From NCBI GenBank assembly GCA_030684755.1, contig JAUXXN010000591.1:1-20714 (forward strand): DNA of 20,714 bases, written 5' to 3'. The DNA is from Hydrogenophaga sp. GTDB taxonomy: Bacteria > Pseudomonadota > Gammaproteobacteria > Burkholderiales > Burkholderiaceae_C. Made by a program: the position numbers and the translations under genes. Numbering within the stretch: the first letter of the stretch is position 1; the number at the start of each line of letters is the position of its first letter. The notes under the pieces were generated by a model that had not been told where the DNA came from, did not search any database, and worked only from the letters and a program-made list of their open reading frames with translations. Positions 1-9,234 of this stretch are shown here, in pieces.

Positions 1-1
1 G

Positions 2-274
2 GTCGCCAGCATGCCACGGCTGGACATGGCGCAAGCCCAAAGTTTGGTGACCGAGCGCGAGCGCAACCCCTTCAAAACCCTGGCCGATGCCAGCCGCTTG
101 CTGCCCGCGCTGGCAGGTCAGCTCTCAGAAAACCAGCACAGCACGCGCAGCCGCTTCTTTGAAGTGCGTGGTCGACTGCGGCTGGACGACGCGGTGATTG
201 AAGAACGCTCGCTGGTGGTGCGCAACAACCTGGACGTGCGGGTGGTTTGGCGCGAACGCATTGCTGGACGTTGA
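2..274 (+). CDS. gspK: Type II secretion minor pseudopilin GspK, C-terminal part
   Basis: This is the 3' end of an open frame that enters from the left edge of the window; about 90 residues are visible. GspK is the large minor pseudopilin that caps the T2SS pseudopilus in the periplasm with GspI and GspJ. The tail contains the pattern SRFFEVRGRLRLDD followed by EERSLVVR, the last beta-rich segment seen in GspK proteins, where the residual chain tests phenotype as 'SxFFxVxGRxRL'. The N-terminal prepilin peptidase site and methylated helix lie outside the window. Identity rests on this tail and on gspL, gspM, gspN and gspD following directly. There is a methionine codon at 11, but it lies inside the domain and is not the real start. 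Confidence 0.85.
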   Translation, partial: VASMPRLDMAQAQSLVTERERNPFKTLADASRLLPALAGQLSENQHSTRSRFFEVRGRLRLDDAVIEERSLVVRNNLDVRVVWRERIAGR

Positions 275-366
275 AAAGCGCCCCCGCTGCACCACCTCCA
301 AGAACCGCCTTGCTTGCTCCTTAGAATGGCACCCAACCGTTTTCCCATCCAACGACGCCCCACGCT

Positions 367-1635
367 GTGCTGATCCTTACCCCACCCGACTTCTCCGTCG
401 TGCCCGCCAGCGGGCCCACGGCCCTGCTCGACTGGGCAACGTCCTCCGACGGCCAGCAGGTGCTGGACCATGGGCACTGCGCAGCTTCGTTGCTGCCGCG
501 CGACGACGACGTGGTGCTGGTGCTTCCGCCACGCTCGGTGTCTTGGCACAGCTTGGCGCTGCCCAAGGTGGCCAGCGCCAAGCTGCGGGCGGTGCTCGAC
601 GGCTTGCTGGAAGACCGCGTGCTCAGCGACACCACCGAGTTGCACTTCGCATTGGAGCCCGGCGGTCGGTCTGGGCAAACGGTGTGGGTGGCCGCCTGCC
701 ACAAAGCTTGGCTGCAAAGCTGGCTGCAGGCCCTGGAAGCGGCGGGCCGCCCGGTGTCGCGCATCGCACCGGCGGTGTGGCCACTGCCCGCAACGGCGCA
801 CACCACGCCCGACAACCCCACCCTACCCAGCCTGCACTGGGCGCACGACGAGGGCGGCCAAGCCTGGTTGGCCAGTGCCAACCCCTTGGGCGTGAGCTGC
901 ACCCCCTTGCGCGAGAGTGGCCCCAACAGCCTGGGCGAAACGGCTATGGGCGCCCTGCCGCCGCCCAGCGCCAACACACCCAACGAGGCCACGCGCTGGC
1001 TCGCCGACCCGGCGGTGGCCTCGTTGGCTGAACGCGCGCTGGACCAGCGCTTTGAACTGGTGTCCCGCCCGCAGTGGCTGCTCCAGTGCGCCCAGACCGA
1101 CTGGAATCTGGCCCAGTTCGACCTGAGCCTGTCTTCGGGTGCGCGCCGTGGCCAGCGCTTCAAACAACAACTGCGCCGCTTGCGCAGCGCACCCGCCTGG
1201 CGGCCTGCCCGCTGGGGTCTGGCCGCGCTGGTGGCGGTGCAACTGGTGGGCCTGAATGGGGCGGCCTGGTCCGAACGCAGCAGCATCGACGCCAAACAAC
1301 AGGCCATGCGCCAAGCGCTGCAACAAGGTTTTCCGCAGGTGTCGCTGGTGTTGGACGCGCCGCTGCAAATGCGCCGCGAACTCACCCGCTTGCAGCAAGC
1401 CAGCGGCACCCTGTCCACTGGCGACCTAGAAACCATGCTCGGCGCGCTGTCTCAAGCTGCCCCGGGCGATCTGCCCGTGCCCACCACCCTGGGCTATACC
1501 CTGGGTGAAGGACGTTTCAGCGGCTGGCGCGCCAGCGAAGACCAGGTGCGCGCCTTGCAGCAACGTCTGGAGCAAAACGGCTGGCGAGCCCGCTTCGACG
1601 GCAAGGAACTGACGCTGCAACCCACCGAGCGCTGA
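367..1635 (+). CDS. gspL: Type II secretion inner-membrane platform protein GspL
   Basis: GspL links the cytoplasmic ATPase GspE to the inner-membrane platform and pairs with GspM. The 422-residue product fits the family. It has a long cytoplasmic actin-like region (about residues 1-275), a basic stretch, one membrane helix at about residues 283-302, and a periplasmic ferredoxin-like tail. The chosen start is GTG at 367. An in-frame stop lies a short way upstream and no ATG fits before it, but there is no clear Shine-Dalgarno sequence, so the start is less certain than the identity. A gap of about 90 bp separates it from gspK, and gspM follows 3 bp after the stop, consistent with one operon. 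Confidence 0.88.
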   Translation: MLILTPPDFSVVPASGPTALLDWATSSDGQQVLDHGHCAASLLPRDDDVVLVLPPRSVSWHSLALPKVASAKLRAVLDGLLEDRVLSDTTELHFALEPGGRSGQTVWVAACHKAWLQSWLQALEAAGRPVSRIAPAVWPLPATAHTTPDNPTLPSLHWAHDEGGQAWLASANPLGVSCTPLRESGPNSLGETAMGALPPPSANTPNEATRWLADPAVASLAERALDQRFELVSRPQWLLQCAQTDWNLAQFDLSLSSGARRGQRFKQQLRRLRSAPAWRPARWGLAALVAVQLVGLNGAAWSERSSIDAKQQAMRQALQQGFPQVSLVLDAPLQMRRELTRLQQASGTLSTGDLETMLGALSQAAPGDLPVPTTLGYTLGEGRFSGWRASEDQVRALQQRLEQNGWRARFDGKELTLQPTER

Positions 1636-1638
1636 ACC

Positions 1639-2169
1639 ATGGCAAAAACCCCCAACATCGCCCCCATTGCCCGCTGGATCGCCCCGCTGCAAGCCACTTT
1701 CGCCCGTTTGGCACCGCGCGAGCAACGCGCCGTCACCCTGGCAGCCTGGGTGGTGGGCCTGGGCCTGCTGTGGTGGCTGGCCGTGGCACCGGCGCTGCAA
1801 ACCCTGCGCCAAGCGCCCGAACGCCACGCCCGCCTGGACGCGCAGCTCAGCCAGATGCGCAGCATGGCCAGCAGCGCCGAGAGCCTGCGTGCGCAAAACG
1901 CCGCCAAGCCACTCGGACGCGACGACGCGCTGCGCGCGCTGGAGCAAGCCACCACAGATTTGGCCGGCACAGCCCAGCTCTCGGTGCTGGGTGACCGCGC
2001 CACCCTGACGCTGAAAAACACCCCGCCCGATGCGCTGGCGCAATGGCTGTCGCAGGTGCGTGTGAACGCCCGGCTGATGCCGTTGGAAGCCCAACTCAGC
2101 CGGGCCTCCGAGCCCGCCGCCTGGAGCGGCACGCTGGTGCTGGGCGGCCCTGGTTTGGGTGGGAACTGA
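1639..2169 (+). CDS. gspM: Type II secretion inner-membrane protein GspM
   Basis: GspM is a bitopic inner-membrane protein that dimerises with GspL in the T2SS assembly platform. The 176-residue protein has a short cytoplasmic N-terminus, one hydrophobic helix at about residues 35-53 rich in Trp and Leu, and a periplasmic domain that starts with a helical, coiled-coil-like segment. This layout and length match the GspM family. The ATG at 1639 comes 3 bp after the gspL stop, and gspN starts next to or inside its end, so translational coupling is likely. Sequence conservation in this family is low, so the call leans on topology and position as well as on the sequence. Confidence 0.85.
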   Translation: MAKTPNIAPIARWIAPLQATFARLAPREQRAVTLAAWVVGLGLLWWLAVAPALQTLRQAPERHARLDAQLSQMRSMASSAESLRAQNAAKPLGRDDALRALEQATTDLAGTAQLSVLGDRATLTLKNTPPDALAQWLSQVRVNARLMPLEAQLSRASEPAAWSGTLVLGGPGLGGN

Positions 2170-2173
2170 CAGC

Positions 2174-2968
2174 ATGGCCAGCAACGGACCCCAACGCGCC
2201 AGCTGGCTCGGCGCACTGACCGGGCTGGCCCTGGCCCTGCTGCTGTTCACGCCCGCGCGCTGGCTGGCCCAGGCGCTCAACAGCGCCACCGGTGGCCAGT
2301 TGCAACTGGTCAACGCCAGCGGCACCGTGTGGCAAGGCCAGGCCGACCTGCTGCTGACCGGTGGCGCAGGCAGCCGAAGCGCGTCGGCCCTGCCACAAGG
2401 CGTGCGCTGGCGGCTGCGCCCTCAGTTGGCCTCGGGCAAGCCCGCAGTGGGTTTGCAGATCACGGCCCTCTGCTGCACGCCACAACCCATCGACCTCTTG
2501 TTGCTGCCCCGTTGGGGTGGCGCCGAATTGCGCGTGGCCGCGTCCAGGAGCCAGTGGCCCGCAGACCTGCTGGTTGGCTTGGGCACCCCATGGAACACCC
2601 TGCACCTGGAAAGCCAACTGACCCTGCAAACCGAAGGCCTCACGCTGCGCTGGGACCAAGGCCGCGCCAACCTGCAAGGTGGGTTGGTGATCGATGCGCA
2701 AGACACGGCCTCACGCCTGTCGCGCCTGCGCCCACTGGGCAGCTACCGTTTTGAACTGAAGGCCGCCGCCGATGGTCACACCGCCACGCTGAACCTGAGC
2801 ACCTTGCGCGGCGACCTGCTGCTGCAAGGCAGTGGCCAGTGGGTGGGTGGGCGCCTGCGCTTTCAAGGTGAGGCCGAGGCCGCCGCCGGCCGCGAAGAAG
2901 CCCTGACGAACCTGCTCAACATCATGGGCCGGCGCCAGGGGCCGCGTTCGGTTTTCAACATTGGCTGA
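2174..2968 (+). CDS. gspN: Type II secretion protein GspN
   Basis: GspN is an accessory T2SS protein found in some systems, anchored in the inner membrane with a large periplasmic beta-rich domain; its exact role is not settled. The product is about 264 residues with an N-terminal hydrophobic helix at about residues 11-28, followed by the pattern GxVWQGxADL typical of T2SSN proteins. The ATG at 2174, 4 bp after the gspM stop, is preferred. An in-frame GTG at 2159 would overlap gspM by 11 bp and add five residues. The gene lies between gspM and gspD. The 144 bp between it and gspD show no promoter I can defend. Confidence 0.85.
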   Translation: MASNGPQRASWLGALTGLALALLLFTPARWLAQALNSATGGQLQLVNASGTVWQGQADLLLTGGAGSRSASALPQGVRWRLRPQLASGKPAVGLQITALCCTPQPIDLLLLPRWGGAELRVAASRSQWPADLLVGLGTPWNTLHLESQLTLQTEGLTLRWDQGRANLQGGLVIDAQDTASRLSRLRPLGSYRFELKAAADGHTATLNLSTLRGDLLLQGSGQWVGGRLRFQGEAEAAAGREEALTNLLNIMGRRQGPRSVFNIG

Positions 2969-3112
2969 CCCGACCACCCCCAACCCACAGAACTCTGACA
3001 ACATGACCGTGCGCGTGCTCCGAACCCCAACAGACCCCCTGCACGGACAGGTTCAAGCCCATGTTGCGGCCCAGCGCGACGGGCACAACAGCGCTCCCGA
3101 TAGGATCAAAAA

Positions 3113-5266
3113 ATGAACAAAAACGGCATTTTTGGCGGCGCGATGCGCCCAGCATCGGGCCGCTGCGCCCCACACGGCGCCACTTGGACCGCCGTGGCCC
3201 TGGGTGCCTGCTTGGCGCTGGGCCTGGGTTTTGCACCTGCCAGCGTGCAGGCGCAAAACCGTGCCAGCGAGCCGGTGGTGCTCAACTTTGTAGGCGCTGA
3301 AATTGAAGCTGTGGCCCGCACCATGGCGACCATCACCGGGCGCAACGTGGTTGTAGATCCCCGGGTCAAAGGTACCATCAACCTAGCCACCGAGCGGGCC
3401 GTCACACCGACTGCTGCGCTCAACCAATTTGCGGCCGTGCTGCGCTTGCAAGGTTTTTCGCTGGTGGACACCGGCGGGCTCTACAAAATCGTGCCCGAGT
3501 CCGATGCCAAGCTGCAGGGCACGGTGGTCAACGCCGGTGCTGTGGCCTCGCTGCCCACCTCGAACCAGATCGTCACGCAAATCTTCCGGCTCAACCACGA
3601 AGCCGCCAACAACCTGGTGCCGGTGCTGCGCCCGCTGATCGGGCCGAACAACACCATCAACGTGAATCCTGGCAACAACTCGCTGGTCATCACCGACTAC
3701 GCCGACAACCTGCAGCGCATGGGCCGCATCATTGCGGCGCTGGACGTGGCCGGTGCCACCGATGTGGAAATCATCCCACTGCAACACGCTGTGGCGGTGG
3801 ACATGGTGGCTTTGGTGAACCGGTTGATTGATTCCGGTGCGGGAGGCGCTGGCGCTGGACAGGCCGATGCATCGTACAAAACCACGCTGGTGGCCGAGCC
3901 GCGCAGCAACAGCCTGGTTTTGCGCGCGGCCAACCCGGCGAGGCTGGCGCTGGTGCGATCGCTGGTGACAAGGCTGGACCAGCCAAGCTCCAAAAGCATG
4001 AGCGGCAACATCCACGTGGTGTACCTCAAAAACGCCGACGCCGTGTCACTGGCCGCTACGTTGCGCGCAGCCATGGCCGGTGAATCTGGCGGCGCTGGGG
4101 GCGGGTCTTCAGCCAGCGCAACACGCCCGGCCAACACAGGCAGCCCAGCTACCTCACCGGTGGCGGCCAGCGCAGCCCCGTCCACCGGCGGTCAAATACA
4201 GGCCGACCCAGCCACCAACGCGCTCATCATCACCGCACCCGAGCCGCAATACCGCCAGTTGCGCGCCGTGATCGACCTGCTGGATACCCGACGCGCACAG
4301 GTGTACGTGGAGAGCCTGATTGCAGAAGTCAACGCCGACAAGGCCGCCGAGTTTGGCATTCAATGGCAAGGCCCGATTGGCAAGGCGGGCGATGGTCTGA
4401 TTGGCCTGCTGGGCACCAACTTTGGAGCCGCTGGCAGCAACATTCTCAATCTCGCAGCAGGACAACCAGGCACCGTCGTGCCAGGCCCAGGCCTGAACTT
4501 GGGCGCCGTCAACCGCACCAACGGTGTCTATGTGCTGGGTTTTCTGGCCCGCTTTCTCCAGCAAAACGGCGAAGGCAACATTTTGTCCACCCCCAACCTG
4601 CTGACGCTGGACAACGAAGAAGCCAAGATTGTGATTGGCCAAAACGTGCCGTTTGTGACCGGCCAGTTCACCAACACCGGCAGCAACAACAACAATGGCT
4701 CGGTCAACCCGTTTCAGACCATCGAGCGAAAAGACGTGGGCCTGACACTGCGGGTGAAACCGCAGATCAGTGAAAACGGCACCATCAAAATGACCATCTT
4801 CCAGGAGGTCAGCAGCGTGCAAGCCTCGTCGATCAACTCGGCCACGGGTCTGATCACCAACAAGCGCACCATCGAATCCACCGTGCTGGTGGACGACGGC
4901 GCCATTGTGGTGCTCGGCGGCCTGTTGCAGGACGATTACCAAGGCACCGAAGACAAGGTGCCCGGCCTGGCCGATGTACCGCTGTTTGGCAACCTGTTCA
5001 AAAGCGAAAAACGGTCGCGCAAGAAAACCAACCTGATGGTATTTTTGCGCCCCGTGGTGCTGCGCGACGCCCGCGAAACCAGCAACCTCACCCTGGATCG
5101 CTACGAGTTGATGCGCGCCCTGCAAAAAGACGCACAACCCAAGGCCAGCACCGTGCTGGGTATCAACGAAGCACCGGTCTTGCCACCAGAACGTGCTCCC
5201 GCCACGCTGCTGCCCGGCTCAGCCATGCAGCAGGCGCCAGCCCCGGCGGCAACGCCCCAGCAGTAA
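3113..5266 (+). CDS. gspD: Type II secretion outer-membrane secretin GspD
   Basis: GspD forms the large multimeric outer-membrane channel through which folded exoproteins leave the cell. The 717-residue precursor has an extended signal peptide, with likely cleavage after VQA at about residue 47. It then has the N0 domain and three repeated N domains, and the C-terminal secretin core. The core carries the family patterns around [13 protein letters not shown] and the following [14 protein letters not shown] Gly/Ser/Ala/Pro/Thr-rich low-complexity insert lies within the N-domain region at about residues 322-360; such linkers are common in secretins. ATG 3113 follows an AGGA at 3102-3105, which supports this start. 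The tail beyond residue 680 is rich in Pro, Ala and Gln. No dedicated pilotin is visible in the window. Confidence 0.96.
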   Translation: MNKNGIFGGAMRPASGRCAPHGATWTAVALGACLALGLGFAPASVQAQNRASEPVVLNFVGAEIEAVARTMATITGRNVVVDPRVKGTINLATERAVTPTAALNQFAAVLRLQGFSLVDTGGLYKIVPESDAKLQGTVVNAGAVASLPTSNQIVTQIFRLNHEAANNLVPVLRPLIGPNNTINVNPGNNSLVITDYADNLQRMGRIIAALDVAGATDVEIIPLQHAVAVDMVALVNRLIDSGAGGAGAGQADASYKTTLVAEPRSNSLVLRAANPARLALVRSLVTRLDQPSSKSMSGNIHVVYLKNADAVSLAATLRAAMAGESGGAGGGSSASATRPANTGSPATSPVAASAAPSTGGQIQADPATNALIITAPEPQYRQLRAVIDLLDTRRAQVYVESLIAEVNADKAAEFGIQWQGPIGKAGDGLIGLLGTNFGAAGSNILNLAAGQPGTVVPGPGLNLGAVNRTNGVYVLGFLARFLQQNGEGNILSTPNLLTLDNEEAKIVIGQNVPFVTGQFTNTGSNNNNGSVNPFQTIERKDVGLTLRVKPQISENGTIKMTIFQEVSSVQASSINSATGLITNKRTIESTVLVDDGAIVVLGGLLQDDYQGTEDKVPGLADVPLFGNLFKSEKRSRKKTNLMVFLRPVVLRDARETSNLTLDRYELMRALQKDAQPKASTVLGINEAPVLPPERAPATLLPGSAMQQAPAPAATPQQ

Positions 5267-5276
5267 GGCCCTGGCC

Positions 5277-6719
5277 GTGAAATACCCCCTGCCCTACGCC
5301 TTTGCGCGCGAACACCACTGGCTGGTGGAAGACGACGGCCAAGCTCTCACCCTGCTGGGCAGCCACACGCCCGCCGCCGACGCCGCCGCGCAAACCCGCC
5401 GACTCTCGGCCCTGTCAGAAATCTTGCGCCGCCACCCGGTGCGCGACATCCAGTGGGAAAGCGGCGAGAGCCTGAAACAGCGCATCAGCGCCGCTTACGC
5501 CCAGGGCGAATCCAGCGCGGCTGCGGTGGTCAGCGAGGTGCAAAGCGATGTGGACCTGAGCCGCATGATGCAAGACCTGCCCGCGATTGAAGACTTGCTG
5601 GAAGCCGCCGACGACGCGCCCATCATCCGCATGCTCAACGCGCTGCTGACGCAGGCTGCACGCGACGGCGCCAGCGACATCCACATTGAGCCCTACGAGC
5701 GCCATTCCAGCGTGCGCTTTCGGGTGGACGGCACGCTGCGCGAGGTGGTGCAGCCCAACCGCGCACTGCATGCCGCGCTCATCAGCCGCCTGAAAATCAT
5801 GGCCGAGCTGGACATTTCTGAAAAGCGCCTGCCGCAAGACGGCCGCATTTCGCTGCGCATCGGCACCCGCGCGGTGGATGTGCGCGTGTCCACCTTGCCC
5901 AGCGCCCACGGTGAGCGCGCCGTGCTGCGCCTGCTGGACAAAAGCGAAAGCAAGCTCAGCCTGGAAGCCGTGGGTATGCAAGGCGATGTGTTGGCGCGTT
6001 TTAGCCACCTCATCACCCAGCCGCACGGCATTATTTTGGTGACTGGCCCCACCGGCTCGGGCAAAACCACCACGCTTTACGCCGCCTTGCAGCGCCTGGA
6101 CGCGAGTGCGCAAAACATCATGACGGTGGAAGACCCGATTGAATACGAGCTGGGCGGCGTGGGCCAAACCCAAGTCAACGCCAAAATCGACCTCACGTTT
6201 GCCAAAGCCCTGCGCGCCATCCTGCGGCAAGACCCGGACGTGATCATGATTGGTGAAATCCGCGACTTCGAAACCGCGCAAATCGCCATCCAGGCATCGC
6301 TCACCGGCCACCTGGTGCTGGCCACGCTGCACACCAACGACGCCGCCAGCGCCGTCACCCGCCTGGCCGACATGGGCATTGAGCCGTTTTTGCTCTCCAG
6401 CTCGCTGCTGGGCGTGATGGCGCAACGCCTGGTGCGCAAGCTGTGCACCGAATGCCGCCGCCAAGACGAGCATGGCCGCTGGCACCCTGTTGGCTGCACC
6501 CACTGCGGACACACCGGCTACAAAGGCCGCACCGGCATTTACGAGCTGCTGGTGGTGGACGATGAGATCCGCCCGCTCATCCACAACCGCGCTCCTGAGG
6601 GCCAAATTTTTGCAGCAGCCCAGGCCGGCGGCCTGCGCTCCATGCGCGAAGACGGCCAGCACCTGATCGACGCGGGCATCACCTCGCTCGAAGAGGTTAT
6701 GAGCGTGACGCGGGACTAG
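5277..6719 (+). CDS. gspE: Type II secretion ATPase GspE
   Basis: GspE is the cytoplasmic hexameric ATPase that powers pseudopilus assembly. The 480-residue protein has an N-terminal GspL-binding domain, then the secretion ATPase core with Walker [11 protein letters not shown] from residue 257. It also has the conserved Asp box, Walker B region and His box ([16 protein letters not shown]). A tetracysteine zinc site is formed by C390, C393, C407 and C410. GTG 5277 is the best start: it lies 10 bp after the gspD stop, with TAAGG at 5264-5268 as ribosome binding site, and gives the expected N-terminus (KYPLPYAFA). The frame is open further upstream inside gspD, but that part looks unlike GspE. 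Confidence 0.96.
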   Translation: MKYPLPYAFAREHHWLVEDDGQALTLLGSHTPAADAAAQTRRLSALSEILRRHPVRDIQWESGESLKQRISAAYAQGESSAAAVVSEVQSDVDLSRMMQDLPAIEDLLEAADDAPIIRMLNALLTQAARDGASDIHIEPYERHSSVRFRVDGTLREVVQPNRALHAALISRLKIMAELDISEKRLPQDGRISLRIGTRAVDVRVSTLPSAHGERAVLRLLDKSESKLSLEAVGMQGDVLARFSHLITQPHGIILVTGPTGSGKTTTLYAALQRLDASAQNIMTVEDPIEYELGGVGQTQVNAKIDLTFAKALRAILRQDPDVIMIGEIRDFETAQIAIQASLTGHLVLATLHTNDAASAVTRLADMGIEPFLLSSSLLGVMAQRLVRKLCTECRRQDEHGRWHPVGCTHCGHTGYKGRTGIYELLVVDDEIRPLIHNRAPEGQIFAAAQAGGLRSMREDGQHLIDAGITSLEEVMSVTRD

Positions 6720-6724
6720 ACATG

Positions 6725-6886
6725 ATGCCCCCACGCTCGTCACTTCGTGTACTTCGCTGCCCCCCGAGGGGGTTGGTCTTGCTTGGGGCGGCCCTGCGCT
6801 GCAGCCTTATGCCCCCACGCTCGTCACTTCGTGTACTTCGCTGCCCCCCGAGGGGGTTGGTCTTGCTTGGGGCGGCCCTGCGCTGC
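6725..6886 (+). repeat. Perfect 78-bp tandem direct repeat between gspE and gspF
   Basis: Two identical 78-bp units lie at 6725-6802 and 6809-6886, a period of 84 bp with a 6-bp spacer. Each begins ATGCCCCCACGCTCG and contains a short GC-rich inverted repeat, CCCCC-GAG-GGGGG, able to form a hairpin. The block splits two genes of the T2SS operon that would normally sit within a few bases of each other. I associate very similar GC-rich intergenic sequence with Comamonadaceae genomes, but cannot count copies here. The gspF frame is open through the whole block, giving a false upstream extension. Confidence 0.95.
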
Positions 6887-6896
6887 GACCGCTAAC

Positions 6897-8126
6897 ATGC
6901 CCGCCTACACCTTCGAAGCCTTGGACGCCCAGGGCACCACCCAAAAAGGTTTGATCGACGCTGACACGGCCAAGGCCGCGCGCAGCCTGTTGCGTGCGCG
7001 TGCGCTGGTGCCGATGGTGGTGGAGCCAGCCACCTTGGCAGGCGGTGAGCAAAAAGCCCAGGGGCTCAACATCACGCTGTGGGGCGGCGGCGTGTTCAAC
7101 GCCACCACGCTGGCGGTGTGGACACGGCAGCTGGCTGGGCTGGTGGCTGCGGGCTTGCCGCTGGAACGGGCCCTGGCCGCGCTCACCGAAGAGGCCGAAG
7201 ACGACAAACAGCGCAACCTCATGGCCGACCTGCGCTCTGAAGTCAACGGGGGCTCCCCGTTTGCGCAGGCGCTGGCGCGGCATCCCAAAGAATTTGCCAA
7301 CATCTACACCGCCGTCATTGCCGCTGGCGAGCAAAGCGGCCAGCTCGGCACGGTGCTGGAGCGCCTGGCCGACGACCTGGAAACCCGCGAAGCGCTGAAA
7401 AACAAACTCATCGCCGCATCGCTCTACCCGGCCATCGTCACCGTGGTGGCCATTGTCATCGTTGTGTTTCTGGTGGCCTATGTGGTGCCGCAGGTGGCAG
7501 GGGTGTTTGCCGGTAGCAAACGCGCTCTGCCATTTTTAACGGTCGTTATGCTCAACTTGAGCGACTTTGTGCGCAGCTACGGCTGGTTGATGTTGGGCGC
7601 TTTGGTACTGGGCAGCGGTGCGCTCACCATGGCGCGGCGCAACGCAGGCCTGCGCATGCGCATGGACGCCGCTTGGCTGCGCCTGCCGCTGGTGGGCAAA
7701 CTGGCGCGGGGTTACAACGCGGCCCGCTTTGCCGGCACGCTGGCCATGCTGGCCGCTGCGGGCGTGCCCATCTTGCGCGCCCTGCAAACCGCCGCCGAAA
7801 CATTGAGCAACCAGGCCATGCGAGCCGACGCGCTGGATGCGCTGGTGCTGGTGCGCGAGGGCGCGCCCCTGGCCTCTGCCCTGAGCAGCAAAAAACGCTT
7901 TCCGCCACTGGTGGCCATGTTTGCCCGCCTGGGCGAACAAACCGGTCAACTGCCCGCCATGCTGGGCCGCGCCGCCGCGCAACTCAGCGCCGAAGTGCAG
8001 CGCCGCGCCATGCACCTCACCACCTTGCTGGAGCCCCTGCTGATCGTGGGCATGGGCCTGGTGGTGATGCTGATCGTGTTGGCGGTGCTCATGCCCATCA
8101 TCCAGCTCAACCAATTGGTGGGCTAG
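6897..8126 (+). CDS. gspF: Type II secretion inner-membrane platform protein GspF
   Basis: GspF is the polytopic core of the T2SS inner-membrane platform, which interacts with GspE and GspL. The 409-residue product starts MPAYTFEALD, the usual GspF N-terminus. It has two homologous cytoplasmic T2SSF domains (about residues 70-175 and 270-375) and three membrane helices at about 176-200, 228-245 and 382-403. ATG 6897 was chosen because it gives normal family length. Codons upstream belong to the 78-bp repeat and encode a non-homologous extension. There is no clear Shine-Dalgarno sequence directly before this ATG, since the repeat ends 10 bp upstream. It is the last T2SS gene here; gspC, gspG, gspH, gspI and gspJ are not downstream. 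Confidence 0.95.
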   Translation: MPAYTFEALDAQGTTQKGLIDADTAKAARSLLRARALVPMVVEPATLAGGEQKAQGLNITLWGGGVFNATTLAVWTRQLAGLVAAGLPLERALAALTEEAEDDKQRNLMADLRSEVNGGSPFAQALARHPKEFANIYTAVIAAGEQSGQLGTVLERLADDLETREALKNKLIAASLYPAIVTVVAIVIVVFLVAYVVPQVAGVFAGSKRALPFLTVVMLNLSDFVRSYGWLMLGALVLGSGALTMARRNAGLRMRMDAAWLRLPLVGKLARGYNAARFAGTLAMLAAAGVPILRALQTAAETLSNQAMRADALDALVLVREGAPLASALSSKKRFPPLVAMFARLGEQTGQLPAMLGRAAAQLSAEVQRRAMHLTTLLEPLLIVGMGLVVMLIVLAVLMPIIQLNQLVG

Positions 8127-8155
8127 CAGGCTCCCCCCGCGCCGCGCCTAAGGGC

Positions 8156-8232
8156 GCGTCACCCCCCGGGGGGCGATGCGAGTGGACCGGCCAAGCCAGA
8201 TCCACCGCATCCTGGGTGAGGCATCTCGCGCC
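8156..8232 (+). repeat. Hairpin-forming repeat element, copy A (upstream of the nucleotidase gene)
   Basis: This element starts with GCGTCACCC, then GCGATGCG exactly 17 bp from the element start, then AAGCCAGATCCACCGCATCCT. The arms GATGCG-A-GTGGA (8175-8186) and TCCACCGCATC (8201-8211) pair into an 11-bp stem with one bulged A. A perfect CCCCCCGGGGGG palindrome lies at 8162-8173, and a small CGCGCC/GGCGCG hairpin precedes it at 8143-8158. A diverged copy in the same orientation lies at 9235-9309. It may be a dispersed repeat, a leader structure or part of a gspF terminator; there is no T-tract. Confidence 0.7.
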
Positions 8233-8328
8233 GGTGAAATCATCGGATAGATGGCTTCCCGACTCAGGCTTAGCCTTCACATATGGGCTACGCTTCAGAC
8301 TTTCGTTAATCTGCAAAGGCGCTTCCCC

Positions 8329-9225
8329 ATGTCTGTCACCTTGGAGGGTCAACTGGTCGTGGCGATTTCTTCGCGGGCCTTGTTCGACTTTGAAGAAGAA
8401 AACCGCCTGTTTGAAACCGGCGACGACCGGGCTTACATGAAGCTGCAGCTGGACCGCCTGGAGCAACCCGCCCAGCCGGGGGTGGCCTTTTCGCTGGTGA
8501 AGAAGCTGCTGGCCTTCAACGACGCCACGGCACAGCGGGTCGAGGTGGTCATTCTGTCGCGCAACGACCCGGTGTCGGGCATGCGGGTGTTTCGCTCGGC
8601 GCAGCACTACGGCCTGCCCATCCAGCGCGGCAGCTTCACACGCGGGCAACCGCCCTGGCGCTACCTGCGCCCGCTGCGCGCCAACCTGTTTTTAAGCACC
8701 CACCTGGCCGACGTGCGCGCCGCGCTGGACGCCGGAGTGCCCGCCGCGCAGGTGTACCCGCAGTCGGTGCATGCCAGCGACGCGCACCCGCACGAGGTGC
8801 GCATTGCCTTTGACGGCGACGCGGTGCTGTTTTCCGACGAGGCCGAGCGCGTGTACCAGGCACAGGGCCTGAGCGCCTTTCAGGCGCACGAAGCCAGCCA
8901 CGCCGGGCAGCCGCTGGCCGGTGGCCCGTTCAAACCCCTGCTAGAAGCCCTGCACCGCCTGCAAACCGAAGGCACCCGCAGCATGCGCGTGCGCACCGCG
9001 CTGGTCACAGCTCGCAGCGCACCGGCGCACGAACGCGCCATCCGCACGCTGATGAACTGGGGCATTGAGGTGGACGAGGCCATGTTTTTGGGCGGCCTGC
9101 CCAAGGGGCCGTTTTTGCGCGAATTTGAGCCCGACTTTTTCTTTGACGACCAGACCGGCCACATCGAATCGGCCTCGCTGCACGTGCCCAGCGGGCATGT
9201 GGCGGCGGGGATTTCGAATGCGTGA
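8329..9225 (+). CDS. Cytosolic 5'-nucleotidase family protein (PF06189-like)
   Basis: The 298-residue protein resembles the bacterial members of the cytosolic 5'-nucleotidase family, which remove phosphate from nucleoside monophosphates. Family-like segments are the start (VAISSRALFDFEEENRLFE), the central VILSRNDP, the strand IAFDGDAVLFSDEAERVYQ, and the C-terminal EVDEAMFLGGLPKGPFL followed by FFFDDQTGHI. The acidic FDGD and FFDD patches are plausible metal or phosphate sites. ATG 8329 is preferred: AAAGG at 8315-8319 has good spacing, and homology begins here. An ATG at 8251 would add 26 residues that look unrelated. The gene stands alone between two copies of the hairpin repeat. The true substrate cannot be told from the sequence. 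Confidence 0.82.
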   Translation: MSVTLEGQLVVAISSRALFDFEEENRLFETGDDRAYMKLQLDRLEQPAQPGVAFSLVKKLLAFNDATAQRVEVVILSRNDPVSGMRVFRSAQHYGLPIQRGSFTRGQPPWRYLRPLRANLFLSTHLADVRAALDAGVPAAQVYPQSVHASDAHPHEVRIAFDGDAVLFSDEAERVYQAQGLSAFQAHEASHAGQPLAGGPFKPLLEALHRLQTEGTRSMRVRTALVTARSAPAHERAIRTLMNWGIEVDEAMFLGGLPKGPFLREFEPDFFFDDQTGHIESASLHVPSGHVAAGISNA

Positions 9226-9234
9226 GTGCGCCCT

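Noticed and set aside
5415..6743. A 442-codon open frame on the minus strand opposite gspE
   Set aside because: It is antisense to a well-supported gene, has no family resemblance and is rich in His, Gln, Ala and Val, as expected for a shadow frame in GC-rich DNA.
6725..6886. Tandem repeat as a CRISPR array
   Set aside because: Only two 78-bp units with a 6-bp spacer; CRISPR repeats are about 24-48 bp with similar-sized unique spacers, and there are no cas genes.
6747..6896. A 50-codon N-terminal extension of GspF through the tandem repeat
   Set aside because: It encodes repeat sequence only and no GspF has such an N-terminus; the ATG at 6897 fits the family.
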